From assembly GCA_900756605.1 (NCBI GenBank), contig CAAEKX010000336.1, positions 1 through 12,497 on the forward strand: a stretch of DNA of 12,497 bases, read 5' to 3'. This stretch comes from Coriobacteriia bacterium. Lineage in GTDB: Bacteria > Actinomycetota > Coriobacteriia > Coriobacteriales > QAMH01. Made by a program: the position numbers and the translations under genes. Positions within the stretch are counted from its first letter, which is position 1, and each line of letters opens with the position of its first letter. Shown here in pieces: positions 1-6,282 of the stretch. The notes beneath the pieces were generated by a model. It was not told where the DNA came from. It ran no database searches and saw only the letters and a list, made by a program, of their open reading frames with translations.

Positions 1-99
1 AGAAAAGAGGAAAATTTCTTAATACCGTATTATAAAATACTTGAACCCTCGTCTTTCCGTTACAAATTGGACATTTTATCCAATATTTTTCAAGCATAA
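1..99 (+). pseudogene. C-terminal end of an upstream reading frame (possible 5' part of a split gene)
   Basis: The frame starting at base 1 is open for 32 codons and ends at TAA 97-99. The peptide (it contains FLIPYYKILEPSSF) has the mixed hydrophobic and charged make-up of a real protein tail, but I do not recognise it. The same frame reopens right after the TAA and stays open to 591. This may therefore be the tail of a separate gene, or the front part of one gene broken by a stop codon. The DNA is AT-rich, unlike the rest of the window. The upstream part lies outside the window. An open frame of this length could also arise by chance. Confidence 0.35.
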
Positions 100-126
100 A
101 ACGACCGGAGCAATGGCTATCCTGGT

Positions 127-591
127 GTGAGGGGCGTACTCACCCTAGGCTCGCACTATGCTTACGATCCGACTTCTTTAACCGAAAGACTCAACGACAG
201 TGAACTGAGCGCGAAAATAGCTGCGTATCATCCACGCGAGTTTCAGTTTAATACTGCTTTTTCAAAAGCTTTTTTGGCCGACGAGGCCGGGTCATCAGCA
301 GGGATTGAGGGACCATATCTCTACATAGACCAGGAGTTGCTATCGATGTTAGATGCTAAGCCGTATCGTCTTCATAAACGAGAGGAAAATGAACAACTGG
401 TCTTGGAGGTCATGCTGGGAGACAAGACGATTGCTCAAGTGTATCTAAAGTCGCCTGGAATCAAATTTAAAGAGAGAGGTTTTGATACCATTTTCTATCA
501 ATACCTCAACAAACATACGAAAATCGATGACATATTTAATGCGGCAAGCTACGCGGAGAGTAAAAGATATGCACTTATCGACGATGCCTAA
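127..591 (+). CDS. Unknown 154-residue protein, perhaps the 3' part of a disrupted gene
   Basis: This is a soluble-looking protein of up to 154 residues with no signal peptide or membrane segment and no family I recognise. The only in-frame start after the TAA at 97-99 is GTG 127, and it has no Shine-Dalgarno sequence at normal spacing (the GGAG at 107-110 is 16 bases away). A five-codon frame, ATG 113 to TGA 130, overlaps that GTG as GTGA, so translation could be coupled to it; its own GGAG is only 2 bases from the ATG. Because the frame is open on both sides of the TAA, a simpler reading is a longer gene cut by a nonsense mutation. Low G+C, and convergent with the gene ending at 697. No function can be assigned. 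Confidence 0.5.
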   Translation: MRGVLTLGSHYAYDPTSLTERLNDSELSAKIAAYHPREFQFNTAFSKAFLADEAGSSAGIEGPYLYIDQELLSMLDAKPYRLHKREENEQLVLEVMLGDKTIAQVYLKSPGIKFKERGFDTIFYQYLNKHTKIDDIFNAASYAESKRYALIDDA

Positions 592-696
592 ATTGTAGTT
601 AAATTAGAGTGCATTTTTAGAATTTCAAATTTAGTATTTGTTAAGCTCCAGACTTGATTGTTCTGTTTGTTTTCATTAGACATTCTACGCCAAGTC
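592..696. other. AT-rich junction between two convergent genes
   Basis: This gap of about 100 bases between convergent genes is very AT-rich. Only short, weak inverted repeats are visible (for example CAAAT-ttagt-ATTTG around 627-641) and none makes a convincing terminator. Composition changes sharply here, from AT-rich DNA on the left to G+C-rich mobilization genes on the right, so it may mark the edge of the element or of an insertion. No attachment-site repeat can be shown from this window alone. Confidence 0.4.
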
Positions 697-1368
697 TTAC
701 TCCCAACGTCCTCCAGTCACTCTAATTACCCAATGCCCCTCTTCCTTATGACTCACGGTGTTGTAGCCAGTGATCTCGCGTCGCACCTCGCTGTGATGAC
801 CTGATCCCTCACCAGCCTTCATGTGTTCTTTCGCATGGGCGGAGGTGTTGCCGGTGATGTCGGTTCCGCAGATGTTGCAGATGGAGACCTCCACCGTGCC
901 GTAGACGGGAACGCTCTCGGTCCAGGCTTCTTTGTCGACGACCCATATGCGCTCCGTGTCTTCCGCCCATGTTTTCTGCGGCTGTGTTGAAGCAGAGTCG
1001 TTTGAAGGCGCGGTTCGTCCAGGTGCAGTGGCTTGCGATGCCGAATCATATTCTCCGGTTTCCTGCTGCATGTCCTGGGTACTAGCAGCTTGCTCGGTTG
1101 CCGTATTGCTGCTTGACGCATCTTCCCCGATTTCGTTGTCGGATTCGGGTAGTGCGTCTCCTTGCGCGATTCCGGAAGAGCCTGCAGCATCATTCGAGCG
1201 CGCGATGCGTGAGGTATCTGATGCATCTGCATCTCCTGCAGGAGCAGCAGACGTGCAGCTGAGCATGAGCAGCATAATGACGATCAGCGCAATAGCGATG
1301 GTTATAACCGCAGCAATCGCTCTCTTCTTTAGACTTGCGGTTTTGGGGGTTCTTTCATTTGTGTTCAT
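697..1368 (-). CDS. Membrane-anchored protein with extracytoplasmic C2H2-type zinc-binding tail
   Basis: The 223-residue protein has a basic start, one strong hydrophobic segment (about residues 16-36) ending at Cys38, a low-complexity Ala/Ser/Asp/Thr-rich linker (about 39-135), and a C-terminal domain. The LMLSC stretch is a weak lipobox, so lipidation at Cys38 is possible; otherwise it is a single-pass anchored protein facing outward. The tail has C-x2-C (164, 167) followed by His178 and His182, plus more histidines at 191-192, 207 and 212, which suggests a small zinc-binding fold. Tryptophan-rich tails of this kind (here IWVVDKEAWTE) recur in surface proteins of gut actinobacteria and firmicutes, from memory. 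It is last in the mobilization operon: an AGGAG site overlaps the stop of the preceding gene 6 bases before the ATG. A role at the cell surface during mating is possible but unproven. Confidence 0.75.
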   Translation of the reverse strand: MNTNERTPKTASLKKRAIAAVITIAIALIVIMLLMLSCTSAAPAGDADASDTSRIARSNDAAGSSGIAQGDALPESDNEIGEDASSSNTATEQAASTQDMQQETGEYDSASQATAPGRTAPSNDSASTQPQKTWAEDTERIWVVDKEAWTESVPVYGTVEVSICNICGTDITGNTSAHAKEHMKAGEGSGHHSEVRREITGYNTVSHKEEGHWVIRVTGGRWE

Positions 1369-1377
1369 CCTAAGCTC

Positions 1378-1986
1378 CTAAATCTCGTAATCGTTCTCTT
1401 CATCGGTTAGCTCTTGAAGCCAGTCCTCCGACTCTTCTTCATCCTTTGCTTGGATAAGCGGACTCGACCTATAGCGCAGCTCCTCCATCGCGCGGGAGCT
1501 GAACCCGCACATGCGAGCCAAGGTCTCGCTGTCGGCAGAGATTTCGGGATAGGCTTTACAGAGCGCATCGAAAAGGAGTACAGCGCGCTCAGCGATGCAA
1601 GCACCTGCGCAATCCGAAAGCCAAAGCGAGCACATCTGCTCGAAGCGGATCATGTCGGAAAACTCGTCTTCGATGCGCATGAGAGTTACCTCGCCGTCGA
1701 TGCTCACGCTCTCAATGGATTCGAGCTCGTCTGCTTCTGCAAGCAGAAAGCGCCATCCGCGCCTGCGCCTCGCAGTCGGCGTCTCATCATCGGGAGACTG
1801 CTTGAGATAGGCATCGCCCACCTCGTAGCGATGCGCCACGAGCCAAAGTCCGGTGTTGCCGAGCGCGTCCACCCTTACCTCGAAGTTGGTGAGCATGTTC
1901 TCGCCATCGAAGGGCTCGGCCTTGGTGAAGGCTGCCGTGTCGAAGATATCGAGCCTGTTGCTCTCGTAGCGGATCTGTATCTTCAT
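1378..1986 (-). CDS. Unknown mobilization-operon protein, acidic C-terminus
   Basis: A 202-residue cytoplasmic-looking protein with no family I recognise. The N-terminal half resembles a beta-rich fold (MKIQIRYESNRLDIFDT onward) and holds a basic patch, TARRRRGW, near residue 72. The C-terminal half looks helical and ends in a strongly acidic stretch (KDEEESEDW and beyond). The ATG overlaps the stop of the relaxase gene as ATGA (1983-1986), with CAGGAG 6 bases upstream, so it is translationally coupled to the relaxase. Position suggests a partner of the relaxase or a DNA-processing accessory, but the sequence alone does not prove this. Confidence 0.8.
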   Translation of the reverse strand: MKIQIRYESNRLDIFDTAAFTKAEPFDGENMLTNFEVRVDALGNTGLWLVAHRYEVGDAYLKQSPDDETPTARRRRGWRFLLAEADELESIESVSIDGEVTLMRIEDEFSDMIRFEQMCSLWLSDCAGACIAERAVLLFDALCKAYPEISADSETLARMCGFSSRAMEELRYRSSPLIQAKDEEESEDWLQELTDEENDYEI

Positions 1987-3275
1987 CGCTCGCTCCTGCC
2001 CCGTGCGGGCTCTCGGCTCTGCTCGGTTGTGCGCGGCTGCTCTTGTTGCTCTGCATGAGGCTTGCCTGCTTGGGTGACTGGCTGTTTCGTCGAGGCGCTG
2101 CTTCTACTCGAAGAGATGCGCACGGGAAGCAGGTTGTGCGACTCCATGTAGTCCATTGCTACTTCGAGCTCGGCTGCTTTGAGCATAAGAGCATCCCTTT
2201 CGCGTCCGTCTGTCCTTTCGATGCGCCTTCGCAAGGATGTGAGCTTGCGTGTGCATTCCTGGATGGAGGAGACGCCGTGGTATGCGCAGGTGCGAAGTGC
2301 CGATGAGAGCTCGTTCAGCTCCACAAGGTCGTTCACCAAGATGGCGTTCCGCGCATTCCTCAGTATCTCCTTTGATGTCCGCGCATCGGGATGTGCATGG
2401 GCTGCCTGCGCCAGCTGCATGAGCACGGTCTCCTTCGCGAAGAGCAGCCCCAGCCTCTCGCCCGACACCCTCCTTGTGGGCACATCTGCAAGCGAGTAAA
2501 TCCAGTCGTCCCTCTTGGTGCTTCGTGAGTTGTCGGCGACATCTACGCCGATCATTCCCAGGATCTGGGTGAACTCGCTTTCGTTTCGTGCGAGCGACTT
2601 GGCCACCGACACGCGGTTGCGGATGTCTGCCACCCAAGAGTAGGAACCAGCGCTTACAAGCTCGCTCTCGGCACGCCCGAGGTGTATCTGCTGCATGGTC
2701 TTGGGCCTGGGCTTTCTGCCATACTGCATCCTGACAAGTCGTTCGAGCCCCTCCTTGGGCTCCGGATCATCGGTCAGGAAGCGAAGCTCGCGATCCCTCG
2801 CCATCTCCTGGAGGTCGCGGTTGAGGTCAAGTGGGAAGCGGGTCTGCAGGCGCCTTCCCGTTTCGAGATTGGTGTTGTTAACGACGATGTGCGCATGGGG
2901 GATGCGTCCTTCGTTGTCGTCGTGGTAGACGATCGCCACTTGGTATTCCCCGAAGTGCTTGAGTGCCCATGCGCAGGTGAGCTCCCTCAGCGCTGAAAGA
3001 TCGATGTTGTCTTCGGGGCTTGGCGACAAGACGAAGTGCTTATAGGTCCTCGCCTGCAAGCCCCCGAAGGGCATTTCGTTTCCCGCCAAGCGGCGTGTCT
3101 CGTCCATCTCGTCTGCCCAGCGAACATCTGATTTGAGTTCTTCATCGTCATCGTCATCCCGCTCGTCCCAGCTCAAGTTGAAGAAGTCGTGAGCGAGAGC
3201 GCGACCGCCCTTTTCGAGATATCGCTGGATGTTCTGGCAGCTGGTGTGCCCGGATATGGGTTTTAGGATGGGCAT
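1983..3275 (-). CDS. mobA: MOBP-type relaxase (relaxase/mobilization nuclease domain)
   Basis: The enzyme would nick the transferred strand at oriT and stay covalently bound through a tyrosine to lead DNA into the recipient. It has 430 residues. The N-terminal domain shows a likely catalytic Tyr19 (NIQRYLEKG), a strand motif YKHFVLSPSPED (78-89), and the metal-binding histidine motif YHDDNEGRIPHAHIVVN (117-133), in which His118, His127 and His129 match the third relaxase motif of the Pfam 'Relaxase' family. An acidic run (DERDDDDDEE, about 37-46) lies between the first and second motifs. The C-terminal part (about 200-430) is helical and ends in a low-complexity tail; I see no helicase or primase motifs. 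GGAGG lies 6 bases before the ATG, inside the end of mobC, with a 2-base gap between genes. Confidence 0.93.
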   Translation of the reverse strand: MPILKPISGHTSCQNIQRYLEKGGRALAHDFFNLSWDERDDDDDEELKSDVRWADEMDETRRLAGNEMPFGGLQARTYKHFVLSPSPEDNIDLSALRELTCAWALKHFGEYQVAIVYHDDNEGRIPHAHIVVNNTNLETGRRLQTRFPLDLNRDLQEMARDRELRFLTDDPEPKEGLERLVRMQYGRKPRPKTMQQIHLGRAESELVSAGSYSWVADIRNRVSVAKSLARNESEFTQILGMIGVDVADNSRSTKRDDWIYSLADVPTRRVSGERLGLLFAKETVLMQLAQAAHAHPDARTSKEILRNARNAILVNDLVELNELSSALRTCAYHGVSSIQECTRKLTSLRRRIERTDGRERDALMLKAAELEVAMDYMESHNLLPVRISSSRSSASTKQPVTQAGKPHAEQQEQPRTTEQSREPARGRSER

Positions 3276-3277
3276 GG

Positions 3278-3688
3278 CTAGCCTCCGATCAACGTGAGTG
3301 CCTCTATGCGGTACATCTGGTCGAGAACCTCCTTGCGACCTGTATCGGTCTGCTCCAGGCGCACGTTCGCCTTCTCCAAAAGTTCTGTCACGGTCTTGTC
3401 GTCAATACGACCGTTCCTCACTTGCCTAGCTATCGTATTAAGCGCCTTGACAGCCTGGTTGTAGTGACGCCCCCAGCGGACGAGCTCGCCGTAGATGCGA
3501 CCGACTGTGTCCACGTCGAGCGATATGCAATTGGTACCGATTGCGATCCCTTCGGGCGTCACGGGGATGCGGATCAGTAATCGCAGGTAGTCCGAGTTCG
3601 ACAGCTCCAAGTCCCGTGCGTGTTCGTTGAGCGCTGCGAGGTCCTCGTCAGAGAGCCTGCAGCATATGAGGTGTGGCTTTTGCGCCAT
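3278..3688 (-). CDS. mobC: MobC-like relaxosome accessory protein (ribbon-helix-helix type)
   Basis: A 136-residue DNA-binding protein expected to bind oriT and help the relaxase open and nick it. The N-terminus (HLICCRLSDEDLAALNEHAR onward, through the LSNSDYLRLLI segment) looks like a ribbon-helix-helix dimer. The later segment WGRHYNQAVKALNTIARQ resembles the conserved Asn/Gln-containing core of the bacterial mobilisation protein (MobC) family. The frame is open further upstream to 3787, but I chose the ATG at 3688 because GGAG lies 9 bases before it and the upstream extension falls inside the inverted-repeat region that probably is oriT. First gene of the leftward mobilization operon. The family call is solid; the gene symbol is given by function and position. 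Confidence 0.85.
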   Translation of the reverse strand: MAQKPHLICCRLSDEDLAALNEHARDLELSNSDYLRLLIRIPVTPEGIAIGTNCISLDVDTVGRIYGELVRWGRHYNQAVKALNTIARQVRNGRIDDKTVTELLEKANVRLEQTDTGRKEVLDQMYRIEALTLIGG

Positions 3689-3808
3689 GAGGATCAGCTC
3701 CAAAGGTCTGCGGGTTTTCCAGGGGCGCGGGGCATCCCCCGCATGCATGGGGCGGCGCTCGCCTTGGAGCGCGCCATCATGTCGCATCGCCCATGTGGTG
3801 GGAGAAGA

Positions 3809-3829
3809 GCCGCTTGCCTGGCAAGCGGC
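3809..3829. repeat. Perfect 10-bp inverted repeat in the candidate oriT
   Basis: The arms GCCGCTTGCC and GGCAAGCGGC are perfect complements around one central T. The near-absence of a loop favours recognition as a DNA dyad by a dimeric protein such as MobC over an RNA terminator, and no T-run follows on either strand. Confidence 0.85.
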
Positions 3830-3860
3830 ATCCTCCGTTCGGGCATGGGCGCAAGTGCTG

Positions 3861-3893
3861 ATTCGTATAGCCGTAATACGGCGTTATACGAAT
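3861..3893. repeat. 15-bp inverted repeat with nested dyad in the candidate oriT
   Basis: The left arm ATTCGTATAGCCGTA (3861-3875) and right arm (3877-3893) are perfect complements except for two extra bases (GT at 3883-3884) in the right arm, around a central A. Nested inside is the dyad CCGTA-a-TACGG (3871-3881). It lies within 20 bases of the end of parB. Likely a relaxosome binding site; it could also carry a weak leftward promoter for mobC (TTCGTA, 17-base gap, TATACG), which is a poor consensus match. Confidence 0.85.
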
Positions 3894-3907
3894 TAGGCTA
3901 CTTGCTA

Positions 3908-4921
3908 CTAAGCGTGTCTGAGGCGCCCTTTGGTTTTTTTGACATCTTTCGACTCTGCCTTCGGAAGGTGGTCGCTCAGACAGCGAAGGAGGGATGCGGC
4001 CTTGAGGTCGGCATTCACAGGCCCATCCGGCGGCTCCTTGATATAGGCCTTGAGGGAAGTGAGCGCGAGTTTCAGCCGGGTATCGGCATGCGGATGCACA
4101 GGTTCCCTCATGGCGATCTCAAGCTCGCGATTGGATGCGATAGCCTCCTCCTCGGCGCGTTTGGTGCTCAGTGCCTCGGTCACGAACCGCGACAGCTCGG
4201 ACTTGCCCGATGCTTCCTCCGGCATCTCGTCGTAGAGCATGACCTGAGCGGCCTCCGATAGCTCGGCCAGTGACTCGATGGCGGAAGCCGAGAGCATCTC
4301 CTCGTCGGCCTTCACGCGCCAGGCGTCGATAAGTCTCGTCTCTATGAGCTCCGCGAGCACCTCCTGGCGCTTGATGGTCTTGCCGCTTACTTTGCGTCCC
4401 GTCTGCTCGGCGATGATGGATGCCTTCACGTCCTCCGTGCGCATGCCCGACAAAGAGCGGTCCTCGGCGCGCCTGCGCTCCACCTCGGAGCCAAGAGCAC
4501 GGGTGGCTGCTGCCCGCTCCGTGATGGTTAGCGTTCGCGTGAAGTAGTTCGCGGCGTGGAGCATCATCGCCGAGGCTTCGTCGTCGATTCCGTCTGCGAC
4601 CCTGCAGGGGATCTTCGCAAAGCTGTCGTCTGTCTTCGAGAGGAGCGCAAAGGCCGCCTTACGCCTGTGACCGGATACCATCTGGTACGTTCCGTCTTCG
4701 AGTTTGCGCACCAACGGCAGGTCCGTGAGCCCCTGTTCGCGTATGGAATCGGCGAGCCTCTCGATTCCGGTTTCGTCCATCGAGTAGGCCACGTTCTCGG
4801 GATGGTCTGCGATGTTGGCTAGCGGGATTTCGACCACGGGATAGCGCCTCTGCGTCTTGGCGCTCGCATCGAGGAGCCCCGTTATGGTGAAACCCTTCGC
4901 GATTTCCTCAGCCGAGCTCAT
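3908..4921 (-). CDS. parB: ParB-family partition protein (ParB/RepB/Spo0J)
   Basis: A 337-residue partner of ParA that would bind a centromere-like site and act as a CTP-dependent DNA clamp in the known family. The ParB N-terminal domain begins near residue 28 (YPVVEIPLANIADHPEN), includes the helix GIERLADSIREQGL, and has the signature MVSGHRRKAA (81-90) with the GHRR nucleotide-binding motif. A helix-turn-helix region follows (about 164-192: SIIAEQTGRKVSGKTIKRQE). The C-terminal third is helical and charged and would dimerise. The ATG overlaps the end of parA by 14 bases and has AAGGAGG 6 bases upstream, so the pair is translationally coupled. No parS can be named with certainty; the dyads at 3861-3893 and 5761-5786 are candidates. 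Confidence 0.92.
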   Translation of the reverse strand: MSSAEEIAKGFTITGLLDASAKTQRRYPVVEIPLANIADHPENVAYSMDETGIERLADSIREQGLTDLPLVRKLEDGTYQMVSGHRRKAAFALLSKTDDSFAKIPCRVADGIDDEASAMMLHAANYFTRTLTITERAAATRALGSEVERRRAEDRSLSGMRTEDVKASIIAEQTGRKVSGKTIKRQEVLAELIETRLIDAWRVKADEEMLSASAIESLAELSEAAQVMLYDEMPEEASGKSELSRFVTEALSTKRAEEEAIASNRELEIAMREPVHPHADTRLKLALTSLKAYIKEPPDGPVNADLKAASLLRCLSDHLPKAESKDVKKTKGRLRHA

Positions 4922-5675
4922 GGAGCACCTCCTTCGCCAATGCGCGGTAATCCCGTGCTGGCCTGCTGCCTGGGAACGCCTCGACTACAGCCTTCCATCT
5001 CCACGAGCCCTCGCACACCTTGGTTGAGGAATGGATGACGGTTTCGAACTGGTTTTCCGGGAAGTGGTTGTCGAGCACTGCGGTGCCCGTCGCTTCGCTT
5101 ATCGTCGTGCGGCCGGGAACGCAGGTGCGAAGTATCCTCCACGCGGGCATGGGCAGGCGCAAAGCGTCCGAGACGGAGCGCATGGCGTTTACCGTGAGCG
5201 CTGTTCCCCTCATGACCGAGGAGTCCAACTTCACAGGTATCACCACCATGCCGCCTGCGCTCGCTGCCGCATAGGCATTGAACGCCAGCCGCTTCATCAC
5301 GGGCGAGCAGTCGATGATGGCTATATCGTAGGCGCCATCGGCGTCGTCAAGGGCGAACTTGAGCGTTTGCTCGTGCAGGAGAAGCTCGTTTTGATCGACG
5401 AGCTCGATGATTGAGGGGACTATGTCTATGTTGTGGCGTCCGGTCCTGTAGGCCGATTCCTCCACGGATGCATGGCCGTAGAGAAGATCGATCGAACTGC
5501 ACCCGTCTTGCTGGGCGCGGTCGTAGAGACCGAAGAAATCGGTGGCGGAAGCCTGCGGGTCGAGGTCGACGAGGAGGACTCTCCTGCCCTCGTCCGCGAA
5601 CACGTGCGCTAAGTTCACGGCTGTCGTCGTCTTGCCCACGCCGCCCTTGTAGTTGCTGACAGCTAGGGTTTTCAT
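4908..5675 (-). CDS. parA: ParA-family partition ATPase
   Basis: A 255-residue Walker-type ATPase that would move or position the element through an ATP-dependent gradient on the nucleoid, stimulated by ParB. It shows the deviant Walker A motif KGGVGKTT (10-17), the A' motif VDLDPQAS (36-43), and the Walker B-like DIAIIDCSP. The frame is open upstream to 5909, but I start at ATG 5675: the family begins just before the P-loop, AAAGGA lies 6 bases upstream, and the promoter and operator lie at 5752-5786. Another in-frame ATG at 5699 has AGGAGG only 1 base away, which is too close for efficient use. No N-terminal DNA-binding extension is present, as in the short type Ib ParA class, so autoregulation may fall to ParB or another protein. 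Confidence 0.92.
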   Translation of the reverse strand: MKTLAVSNYKGGVGKTTTAVNLAHVFADEGRRVLLVDLDPQASATDFFGLYDRAQQDGCSSIDLLYGHASVEESAYRTGRHNIDIVPSIIELVDQNELLLHEQTLKFALDDADGAYDIAIIDCSPVMKRLAFNAYAAASAGGMVVIPVKLDSSVMRGTALTVNAMRSVSDALRLPMPAWRILRTCVPGRTTISEATGTAVLDNHFPENQFETVIHSSTKVCEGSWRWKAVVEAFPGSRPARDYRALAKEVLHELG

Positions 5676-5751
5676 CGCGCATCCTTTGCTTTGGGGCATT
5701 CCTCCTGAAGCGTGGAAGAGGAGGTGTTGCCATGGTTTGTAATACACCTCC

Positions 5752-5781
5752 ATTATACACCAAAGTTCACGATAGTGTGAA
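5752..5781 (-). promoter_or_regulatory. Leftward promoter of parA-parB
   Basis: Read on the minus strand: -35 TTCACA (5776-5781, five of six consensus bases), an 18-base spacer, and -10 TATAAT (5752-5757, perfect consensus). Transcription would start near 5745 and give a leader of about 70 bases before the parA ATG. It is the strongest promoter I see in the window. Confidence 0.8.
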
Positions 5782-5786
5782 CTTTG
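5761..5786. promoter_or_regulatory. Perfect inverted repeat overlapping the parA promoter (operator candidate)
   Basis: CAAAGTTCAC (5761-5770) and GTGAACTTTG (5777-5786) are perfect 10-base complements around a 6-base spacer. The dyad covers the -35 element and most of the spacer of the parAB promoter, so a bound protein would block RNA polymerase. This suits autorepression by the Par proteins or control by another regulator. It could also be the partition site itself. No second copy was found by eye in the window. Confidence 0.75.
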
Positions 5787-5790
5787 TGAA

Positions 5791-5818
5791 AGCCCCTCGG
5801 AAAAATGCCCGAGGGGCT
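5791..5818 (-). terminator. GC-rich hairpin after the YraN-like gene
   Basis: AGCCCCTCGG (5791-5800) and CCGAGGGGCT (5809-5818) form a perfect 10-bp stem with an 8-base loop. It lies 26 bases past the stop of the leftward gene at 5845. Read leftward it is followed only by TTTCACAAAG, so the U-tract is short and termination may be partial. It separates that gene from the parAB promoter. Confidence 0.65.
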
Positions 5819-5844
5819 CGCATCCGTATGCGACCGGGAAGTCG

Positions 5845-6282
5845 CTATGCGGTCGCACAGGCAAGCATAGGCTCTTTGGCAGCGCCGATGTCGACGGTCT
5901 CGTCGGCATCCGGATAAGCCAAGCCGTTCATGACCCCCTTGCAGTGGCGGATGATCGCCCGATTCTCGGCTAAGACCAGAAGCGAGATGACGTCGAATCT
6001 AATCATCATGTCGACGAAGCTGCTCGCATGATCCTTAAGCCAGCTGATTGCCGCTGCCTCCATGGCCTCGCGTTTCCGCTTGCTCATGGCCTCGCTTGGA
6101 AATCCCTTGTCGGCGTCCCTGCGAGCCTTCACCTCGATGAACACGAGCTCGTTTCCTTCGTTGGCGACGATGTCGATTTGCTTGCCATTCGGCAGCTTGT
6201 ACGCGGTGTCGAGTACCGCACAGCCCATGTGCTCGATGTAACGCCTGGCTGCCTCCTGTGCCCTCGTTGAAAAATCACTCAT
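5845..6282 (-). CDS. YraN/UPF0102-like PD-(D/E)XK nuclease-fold protein
   Basis: A 145-residue protein. The fold signature is visible: an N-terminal helix QEAARRYIEHMGCAV, then KQIDIVAN with Asp37, then ELVFIEVKAR with Glu50 and Lys52, then a helix rich in basic residues (SKRKREAMEAAAISWLKDH) and the strand IRFDVISLLV. This order matches the UPF0102 family, related to Holliday-junction resolvase and restriction-enzyme folds; the exact reaction of YraN proteins is unsettled. The N-terminal Glu-Asp pair of many members (GEID) reads QID here. The ATG at 6282 is supported by AAGGAGG 7 bases upstream; an in-frame extension to 6345 lacks such a site. Placed as a single gene upstream of parAB on a mobile element, it may process element DNA. 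Confidence 0.85.
   Translation of the reverse strand: MSDFSTRAQEAARRYIEHMGCAVLDTAYKLPNGKQIDIVANEGNELVFIEVKARRDADKGFPSEAMSKRKREAMEAAAISWLKDHASSFVDMMIRFDVISLLVLAENRAIIRHCKGVMNGLAYPDADETVDIGAAKEPMLACATA

Larger units (their letters stand above)
3689..3907. other. oriT: Candidate origin of transfer (oriT) between parB and mobC
   Basis: This gene-free stretch lies just upstream of mobC and mobA. It holds four inverted repeats: 3727-3742 (GCGGGG-catc-CCCCGC), 3755-3772 (GCGCTC, 6-base loop, GAGCGC), 3809-3829 (GCCGCTTGCC-t-GGCAAGCGGC) and 3861-3893 (described separately). MOBP origins typically sit beside the accessory and relaxase genes and carry inverted repeats next to the nick site, so position and structure agree. 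The nick site cannot be named from sequence. The text TACTAAGCGTG at 3906-3916 is only loosely like nick regions of other MOBP or MOBQ plasmids. Some of the hairpins could instead terminate the parAB transcript. Confidence 0.6.

Noticed and set aside
932..2058. Plus-strand open frames opposite the mobilization operon (932-1381, 1414-2058)
   Set aside because: They are shadows of tightly coupled minus-strand genes that have good ribosome sites and overlaps.
3861..3893. A true loxP-type recombination site
   Set aside because: Only 8 arm bases match, the spacer is 17 bases and not 8, and no recombinase gene is in the window.
5676..5909. 78-residue N-terminal extension of ParA
   Set aside because: It spans the parAB promoter, the operator dyad and the hairpin, and overlaps the upstream gene; the family starts at the P-loop.
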